DNA of 7,784 nt. It comes from Candidatus Equibacterium intestinale. Its GTDB lineage: Bacteria > Bacteroidota > Bacteroidia > Bacteroidales > UBA932. A model generated the notes under the pieces. It was not told the origin of the DNA. It searched no databases and was given only the letters and a program-made list of their open reading frames with translations. Shown here piece after piece: positions 1 through 5,003 of this stretch. The stretch spans positions 1 to 7,784 of the forward strand of contig JAGHVP010000221.1 in the NCBI GenBank assembly GCA_018064305.1, in the 5' to 3' direction. Both the position numbers and the translations under genes were made by a program. Position 1 is the stretch's first letter, and every line of letters starts with the position of its first letter.

Positions 1-1156
1 TCGTACGGTAGATATCATAGGTCCATTCAGCCATGTGCTCAACAGCAAGCGCCACATCGGGACTCTGCTTGCTTACCGTAAAATAGACGGTGGGATTCAT
101 ATAGTTCCTTACATGGCCGTAGCTGTCACGCATGAAGCCTACGTTATGATTTCTCGGAAAACCCGAAATATTCTTGTCTATCACGCCCAGTTGTGTCCAC
201 TTGCCGCGACTGCCCATACACTCGTCATAAGACATGTGATGTACACCGACGGCACTGGAGATGAATGTAGGATAAATGTTTGGAAATGGATGGAGAGGAT
301 GTGCCACCAGTATCCTGCCGGCTTCAGAATCAAGGGCGAAGCTGCAGTTGTGGAGAGTCTCCTGACCTCCGTTGAGTGACTTCATCCCGTAATTCACCAC
401 TTTTATTGCCTTACCTTCATCGAAATGGTCCATGTCGCTCATGTCAATCTGGCGGAACACCTCCCTGGTGCCACTCTTGTCACCAACTGAATAAAACAAC
501 AGCACCTTGCCCGCCTTGTCATGCGATATTGCTGAAGGCTGCCCCACTCCCCATGCCTTGGAAGAGCCTATGGCCTGAGGGCCGTCCTCAGGCCAGGTCT
601 TCTTCACAAGAGGTTCCGGGTATTTCACCCATGTATCAGCATTGAGGTCGTTGCTGAACGCCACCCCAAGCTGGTTGTATGAATCTGTAAAATCACACCC
701 TGTGTAGAACATCGCATATCTGTAGTTCACGCCGCCCATCTTGAATTTGCCTTCAATGACCGACGGGTCGCAGGTATGATGTTCGTCCCAGGTGCCGATG
801 GTGGGCTGAAGCACACTTTTCTCTTCAGTGCGTGTGCCGTCGGGGTGCTCGATGAACATGTATATGTTGTCAATGATGATGTCCCAGTTGGAAAGAGAAG
901 GGTCCTTGAACTGGTTCGCACACATATACACATATCTGTCACCGTTTTCCTGCTCAATCACCACCGGGCAGTAGGAATATCTCTTCTTCTGGCTGTCGGG
1001 AAAGGCGAACGAGAGCTCCGGCTCTGTGAAACCCGGCGACAAGACCACATTCTGCTCCGGTTCAGGCAGCGGATCATAAGGCGGTTCATCCATACATGAC
1101 ACCGTTGCACCTGCTATCGTCCAAAATGCAGTCAGAATAAAGAGAAATCGTTTCAT
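1..1156 (-). CDS. Lipoprotein resembling five-bladed beta-propeller glycoside hydrolase (GH43/GH32/GH117-like), 3' end outside window
   Basis: The frame is open from an ATG at 1156 to the left edge, giving 385 residues with no stop, so the C-terminus is missing. Residues 1-20 form a lipoprotein signal peptide (MKR, hydrophobic stretch, then TVSC with Cys21 as the lipidated residue). Acidic Asp23-Glu24 follow the Cys, as in surface-exported Bacteroidota lipoproteins. The rest reads like a five-bladed propeller hydrolase. Blade-type motifs are CPVVIEQENGDRYVYM (63-78), HTCDPSV (127-133), YAMFYTG (147-153), LGVAFSNDL...W.KYPEPL (163-183), GVGQPSAI (203-210), and a final blade near AEWTYDIY (376-383). 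Asp130 is a plausible active-site acid, but I cannot assign the full catalytic set. The family is inferred from motif style, so a non-catalytic or sugar-binding propeller is possible. The gene starts 15 bp after the nucleoside-hydrolase-like gene and is probably co-transcribed with it. The last visible segment looks like a closing blade, so little is probably missing. Confidence 0.72.
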   Translation of the reverse strand, partial: MKRFLFILTAFWTIAGATVSCMDEPPYDPLPEPEQNVVLSPGFTEPELSFAFPDSQKKRYSYCPVVIEQENGDRYVYMCANQFKDPSLSNWDIIIDNIYMFIEHPDGTRTEEKSVLQPTIGTWDEHHTCDPSVIEGKFKMGGVNYRYAMFYTGCDFTDSYNQLGVAFSNDLNADTWVKYPEPLVKKTWPEDGPQAIGSSKAWGVGQPSAISHDKAGKVLLFYSVGDKSGTREVFRQIDMSDMDHFDEGKAIKVVNYGMKSLNGGQETLHNCSFALDSEAGRILVAHPLHPFPNIYPTFISSAVGVHHMSYDECMGSRGKWTQLGVIDKNISGFPRNHNVGFMRDSYGHVRNYMNPTVYFTVSKQSPDVALAVEHMAEWTYDIYRT

Positions 1157-1171
1157 TAGGATGTGGTATTA

Positions 1172-2200
1172 TTATTTGTTGGCAGGTTTGGCAGTGATTG
1201 TCTTCACGAAATAGTCAACAATTGCCTTTGCCTGGTCAGCATCCACTGAAAGGAACTGGCGGTTGCCCTCTGCATTCTCCTCGAAGAGTGTAGAACCTTC
1301 GTCGGTGACAGTGATGTTGCCCACAGGTGATACTGTAAACCACTGGTCGCCTTCAACAGCATACAGCAGAGCTGTGGGGTCCCATGTGGGACGGTCGTAA
1401 GGCATGGGCTGATATGCCTTGTATGCCTCTACTACAGGATGCATCTCTGTCCAGCCGAAGTCATTCTCGATGCTGGCACCGGGATACTGTGCCTGGACGC
1501 CGAGCTCGAAGGGAGAAGACACAACAGGTGTGGGCCACTCATGGAATATCACCTTTGCTGCGGGGATATCCTTCACCACGTTGTACTCGTGGAGATTGGG
1601 GTCGTTGAAGCAGCCTGCCATTGTGATGAGGCGTTTTACTTTCTTGGCTACAAGTGCCTTGCCGTCAAGCTCTGAATACTGGTCGGGACCTGTTTCAAGA
1701 AGTCTGATAAGGTTGGTTGAGAAACCTACCGACACGATTGTAACCGAATTGTCTTCTCTTGATGAGAGTATCTTTCTATAGAGTTCGGGAGCTTCTGTGA
1801 GATTTGCATAATCAGAAAGTGAACGCTCGAAATAAGGCTCGCCGGCCTCGTTCTTGATATCCACCACTGCCTTTGCATAGTTGATGGCATCGGTCTCGCA
1901 GTCTGCACCGCTTGTGATAATTCCGACGGGAGTCTCGGGATGACCGTACCAGGTGTTGAGGATATCGACGAATTCTGCCGGAGCAGTACCTTCCTTGTTG
2001 ATGCAGATTGCAAGAAGGTTCATCTTGCCTGCTTCCTGGAACTTGTAGGCAAGGTCGACGGCAAGGGCGTCGTCAACGTCATTTCCGATGTCTGTTTCCA
2101 GAATGATGTCGGGAACATCCGCAGACTCGGGCACGGGTGTGTTGCATGAGGCAATCACTGCAACTGCTGCAGCTATTGCAAAAAAGGACTTCTTCAGCAT
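1172..2200 (-). CDS. Nucleoside-hydrolase-like lipoprotein (IU_nuc_hydro superfamily)
   Basis: A complete 342-residue protein. Residues 1-18 are a lipoprotein signal peptide ending in IASC, with Cys19 lipidated, so it should act in the periplasm or at the outer membrane. Typical nucleoside hydrolases are cytoplasmic. The N-terminal metal/ribose-binding motif of the superfamily is clear: ETDIGNDVDDALA at 35-47, with Asp37, Asp41, Asp43 and Asp44. GFSTNLIRLL (159-168) matches the segment whose Thr (here Thr162) helps bind calcium. HEYNVVKD (204-211) matches the EFN ribose-binding segment. WDPTALLYAV (273-282) supplies the late calcium ligand Asp274. Length fits the family. Two positions differ from classical enzymes: Glu35 replaces the first Asp, and Trp273 stands where the protozoan inosine-uridine hydrolase has its proton-donor His. 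The reaction is therefore expected to be N-ribosyl (or related glycosidic) hydrolysis, but the substrate is uncertain. The start is an ATG 70 bp after the BACON/FISUMP gene, behind a hairpin. The leader is AT-rich with no Shine-Dalgarno motif. Confidence 0.88.
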   Translation of the reverse strand: MLKKSFFAIAAAVAVIASCNTPVPESADVPDIILETDIGNDVDDALAVDLAYKFQEAGKMNLLAICINKEGTAPAEFVDILNTWYGHPETPVGIITSGADCETDAINYAKAVVDIKNEAGEPYFERSLSDYANLTEAPELYRKILSSREDNSVTIVSVGFSTNLIRLLETGPDQYSELDGKALVAKKVKRLITMAGCFNDPNLHEYNVVKDIPAAKVIFHEWPTPVVSSPFELGVQAQYPGASIENDFGWTEMHPVVEAYKAYQPMPYDRPTWDPTALLYAVEGDQWFTVSPVGNITVTDEGSTLFEENAEGNRQFLSVDADQAKAIVDYFVKTITAKPANK

Positions 2201-2214
2201 AATATCTTATTTTT

Positions 2215-2253
2215 AAATAAACAAAACTTCCCGCCCAGCAGGCGGGAAGCTTT
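2215..2253 (-). terminator. GC-rich hairpin with T-tract: candidate intrinsic terminator or attenuator inside the gene cluster
   Basis: In the 70-bp spacer after the BACON/FISUMP stop codon, 2227-2235 (cttcccgcc) and 2241-2249 (ggcgggaag) are perfect inverted repeats: a 9-bp stem with 7 G-C pairs and a 5-base loop. After one mismatch, three more A-T pairs can form (2223-2225 with 2251-2253). On the transcribed minus strand the stem is followed directly by TTTTGTTTATTT, the usual layout of a rho-independent terminator. Upstream lies an A-rich flank, so the hairpin is weaker as a terminator in the opposite direction, where no genes are found. It probably ends or lowers transcription between the SusCD/binding genes and the two downstream enzyme genes. 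It could instead be an mRNA-stabilising 3' structure. Confidence 0.65.
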
Positions 2254-2270
2254 ATAAATAATTCAGATCG

Positions 2271-3383
2271 TTAGAGAGTCTTTACGCAACGAACAGCACT
2301 TGCATAAGTCTTGATACCGTCGCCCCAACCCCAATGGTCGCAATAGTCATTGTAAGTTGAAAGGAACAGACCGCCAAGATTATCGTTGAGTGAAGTTGAA
2401 CCGCGGAGGCATACGAGCCAGTCTCTGTCAATGTATCCGCCTGCTGATGAAATCCAACCACTTACGGGAACGAACATACCGCCCTTCTCAGTGATGTTGT
2501 CTTTTGTTACATCATCAGGAACATTCAGGCCCCAGCCGACGATGAAACCCATCTTTGAGAAACCGCGTTCACCTGCATTGATTCTGACACAGTTGAAGTT
2601 GTCTTTTGTTGCACAATGATCCTCTGAATAACCGAGAGTAGCGATGATATCCCACTGTGTAGGAACGTGATATCCTTCAGGGCAGGGATCGTTCTCTGCT
2701 TTCCATGCAGTGTCATCATTTACAAGGTTGCCTTCCTCGTCAAAGAGAGTGTGAGGGCAAGAGTATGCAGCAACTGCATCCATGAAACCCTCTACGGGAA
2801 CCATACCTTCTGATCTGGGGGCATTACCACCGAATACACCAGCATTCTTGGTAATATCGAAAGGCCATGCTTTCTTACTGTTGAACATGAAAGCTGCACC
2901 TACCTCTTCGATATCGGTAACGAACTCACCGGCAGCTGCAAGGTTGTAGATAGACCATACACGGCTTACACCGTCAACGCCGAGGATGAGGACCTCACCT
3001 TTACCAAGCTCGAGGGGAGCCTGCAGAACTTTGGCCTGAAGAGTCTTTTCACCGTTGGTTACGTTAACCATTACTGAACGGCTGTCTGTGAGAGAAGTGG
3101 CACCGGCGTAAGTGATAACGATCTTACCGTTGCCGTTTCCTGATACGGGGCTTGCAGATACCCATTCTGCCTCGTCGCTTGAGTTTGTGAGGGTAACAGT
3201 CCATTCACAGTTTGCAGTTACTTCGATTTCGGTTGTTCCTGCCTCGAATCCTACATTTGCGATTGTGGGATTGATTGACAGTGTAACCTCGGGAGTGGGA
3301 TCATCTTTGGGGTCTTTCTCGCCGCAAGCTACGACTGAGAAAAGTGCGAAAGCCGCACATGCTAATGCAAAAATTTTTTTCAT
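2271..3383 (-). CDS. Lipoprotein with BACON domain and C-terminal FISUMP (Fib_succ_major) domain
   Basis: A complete 370-residue protein. Residues 1-19 are a lipoprotein signal peptide ending in VVAC (Cys20), followed by the charged, Pro-rich linker GEKDPKDDPTPE. Residues about 33-123 look like a BACON beta-sandwich: a C-EWTV strand (59-63), WVSASPVSG (74-82), GKIVITYAG (86-94), then SRSVMVNVTNGEKTL and a closing VLQAP. Residues about 128-370 look like a FISUMP domain: an AFMFNSKKAWPF segment (164-175), the signature NDPCPEGYHVPT (231-242), and the closing SAVRCVKT (362-369), where Cys234 and Cys366 could pair. The role is not established. BACON domains are linked to carbohydrate or mucin contact or act as spacers, and FISUMP domains occur in many surface lipoproteins of Bacteroidota and Fibrobacter. 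Lying 21 bp after susD, in the usual SusE/SusF slot, it is a good candidate surface substrate-binding protein. No catalytic motif is visible. Confidence 0.85.
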   Translation of the reverse strand: MKKIFALACAAFALFSVVACGEKDPKDDPTPEVTLSINPTIANVGFEAGTTEIEVTANCEWTVTLTNSSDEAEWVSASPVSGNGNGKIVITYAGATSLTDSRSVMVNVTNGEKTLQAKVLQAPLELGKGEVLILGVDGVSRVWSIYNLAAAGEFVTDIEEVGAAFMFNSKKAWPFDITKNAGVFGGNAPRSEGMVPVEGFMDAVAAYSCPHTLFDEEGNLVNDDTAWKAENDPCPEGYHVPTQWDIIATLGYSEDHCATKDNFNCVRINAGERGFSKMGFIVGWGLNVPDDVTKDNITEKGGMFVPVSGWISSAGGYIDRDWLVCLRGSTSLNDNLGGLFLSTYNDYCDHWGWGDGIKTYASAVRCVKTL

Positions 3384-3404
3384 TGTGTTAATAATTGATA
3401 TTGG

Positions 3405-4985
3405 TTAGTAGTTTTTGTTCTGTATAAGATTAGGGTTGTTGTCAACCTCACTCTGAGGCAGTGGCAGACGCTCGTGCTTGTCAAGGACGAATGCCTTGTA
3501 GTCTTCATCCCTTGAAGCGAGCTCGTCAACAGTTGCCTTGTCGAATCCCCAGCGCTTGAGGTCGATCCAGCGGACGCACTCGAATGCAAGCTCAAGGCCA
3601 CGCTCGATCTTGAGGTGCTCCTTGAATGCGTTGTAGTCGGTGAGGATCTTGGGGTCTGTATAATACTTGCTCTCTGCAAGTTTGGGGAGATTCACACGAG
3701 TGCGGATGTTGTCTACCATTGCAATTGCCTCAGCATTGGGAGCCTTGTTGATCTCGTTGATAACCTCTGCATAAAGAAGCATGATGTCGGCAAGGCGAAT
3801 CGAGCGGAAGTTGTTGTCGTTCCAGTAATACAGAGGCACTACATCTGTAGAATACTTCTTGATGAAGACACGCTTGTTGTCGGCTGCTGAATACTTGTAT
3901 TCATCCCATGTCTTGTTGTACATTCTGGTCACGCCGTGCTCGGGAAAATCAGCATCCATCTCTTTGTACCAGCAAGTGTAGTAGAGACGGGGGTCGTTCT
4001 TTCCGTCGAGAGTCTTCTCTCTCTTGAAATAGTCGACAACCCAATGGTTTGCCTCGACGTTGTTCCAACCCTCACCCTTGGGTGACTGGTTCACCTCGAT
4101 CTGAGTAGCAAGCTGGGCGTTGGCATCAAGATAGTTGTCGGTCTGGTCGAAGCCCACATAGTTGCAGAGAGAGAACTGGATCTCGTAGAGAGACTCGCAG
4201 TTGTTCTCTGTCTTGCAGCTGAAGTTGTTCTCCCACTTGGGCTCGAGAGAATAGATGCTCTTGCCATCACCTTTGAGAATCCACTCGAGGCACTCCTTTG
4301 CCTCTGCCCATTTGTGGTGCTGCATGTAAACCTTTGCAAGAAGGCCGTATGCAGAACCTCTGGTGGGGCGTGCCTTGTCTCTGGGTCTTGTAAGGGGAAG
4401 GTCGGGGATTGCGGCAAGAAGGTCTTGTTCAAGCTTTGTGAAGATCTTGTCGGGATCTGAATTCTCGGGCTGGTCTGCAGCTGAAGAAGTAACAGTGCAG
4501 AGGGGCTCGTTGTCGTAGAGAGCAGTAAGATAGAAATAATAGAATGCGCGGAGCCAGAGGGCCTGTGCCTTCATATCTTTCCTTGTCTCTTCTTTGTCAA
4601 ACACGACTGCAGGGTCATCGATATGGTCGAGAACCTGGTTTGCACGGTTGATTGCTGTGTAGTGCTCGGCCCAGATTTTCTTGGTACCCTCTGCAAAATC
4701 GTAGTTGGTATATTTGAATTTGGTCCACTCGTTGAGCTCGGTCCAGCCTGCATAGCTTACACCGTCATCGGCCATACCGTTGAGCTGGGTGTAGATGTTG
4801 CGTGTCCATGTTCCCTGACGGTAGAACATTCCGTACACTGCGTTGAGGCCGGCGTCCAAGTCGTCCTGGGTCTTCCAGAACATACCCGTTGAAAGGCCGT
4901 TCTCATTCTGGATCTCAAGGTCCTCACACGATACCGCAAACATAAGTGCGGCTGAGAAAGCGATTAATGCAAATATTTTTTTCAT
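3405..4985 (-). CDS. SusD/RagB-family nutrient-binding outer-membrane lipoprotein
   Basis: A complete 526-residue protein of normal length for the family. It is the surface lipoprotein that caps the SusC barrel and helps deliver the ligand for TonB-driven import. Residues 1-19 form the signal peptide, with AVSC giving lipidated Cys20 and acidic Glu21-Asp22 next to it, consistent with surface display. The N-terminal SusD-like part has FWKTQDDLDAGLNAVYGMF (36-54), a hallmark start of the family. A TPR-like helix pair lies near residues 213-235 (LLAKVYMQHHKWAEAKECLEW). The C-terminal RagB/SusD domain begins near residue 390 with FRSIRLADIMLLYAEVINE and continues through IERGLELAFECVRWIDLKRW to a closing LPLPQSEVDNNPNLIQN. 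The start is an ATG 18 bp after the susC stop. An AGGGGAGAG stretch just upstream is purine-rich, but such motifs are not the usual start signal in this phylum. The ligand cannot be read from the sequence. Confidence 0.97.
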   Translation of the reverse strand: MKKIFALIAFSAALMFAVSCEDLEIQNENGLSTGMFWKTQDDLDAGLNAVYGMFYRQGTWTRNIYTQLNGMADDGVSYAGWTELNEWTKFKYTNYDFAEGTKKIWAEHYTAINRANQVLDHIDDPAVVFDKEETRKDMKAQALWLRAFYYFYLTALYDNEPLCTVTSSAADQPENSDPDKIFTKLEQDLLAAIPDLPLTRPRDKARPTRGSAYGLLAKVYMQHHKWAEAKECLEWILKGDGKSIYSLEPKWENNFSCKTENNCESLYEIQFSLCNYVGFDQTDNYLDANAQLATQIEVNQSPKGEGWNNVEANHWVVDYFKREKTLDGKNDPRLYYTCWYKEMDADFPEHGVTRMYNKTWDEYKYSAADNKRVFIKKYSTDVVPLYYWNDNNFRSIRLADIMLLYAEVINEINKAPNAEAIAMVDNIRTRVNLPKLAESKYYTDPKILTDYNAFKEHLKIERGLELAFECVRWIDLKRWGFDKATVDELASRDEDYKAFVLDKHERLPLPQSEVDNNPNLIQNKNY

Positions 4986-5003
4986 GATTTTCTCTCCCCT
5001 GTT

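Noticed and set aside
35..645. Two consecutive plus-strand open frames at the left edge
   Set aside because: Both are antisense to the continuous minus-strand frame that runs from 1156 to the left edge, and their translations show no family features.
776..1099. Plus-strand open frame of 107 codons
   Set aside because: It lies wholly antisense to the propeller lipoprotein, which has a signal peptide and family-like motifs. The frame has no recognisable domain or leader.
2201..2226. Separate promoter for the nucleoside-hydrolase-like gene
   Set aside because: The stretch is AT-rich, but I cannot find a spaced TTTG and TAnnTTTG pair, so it is not supported as a promoter.
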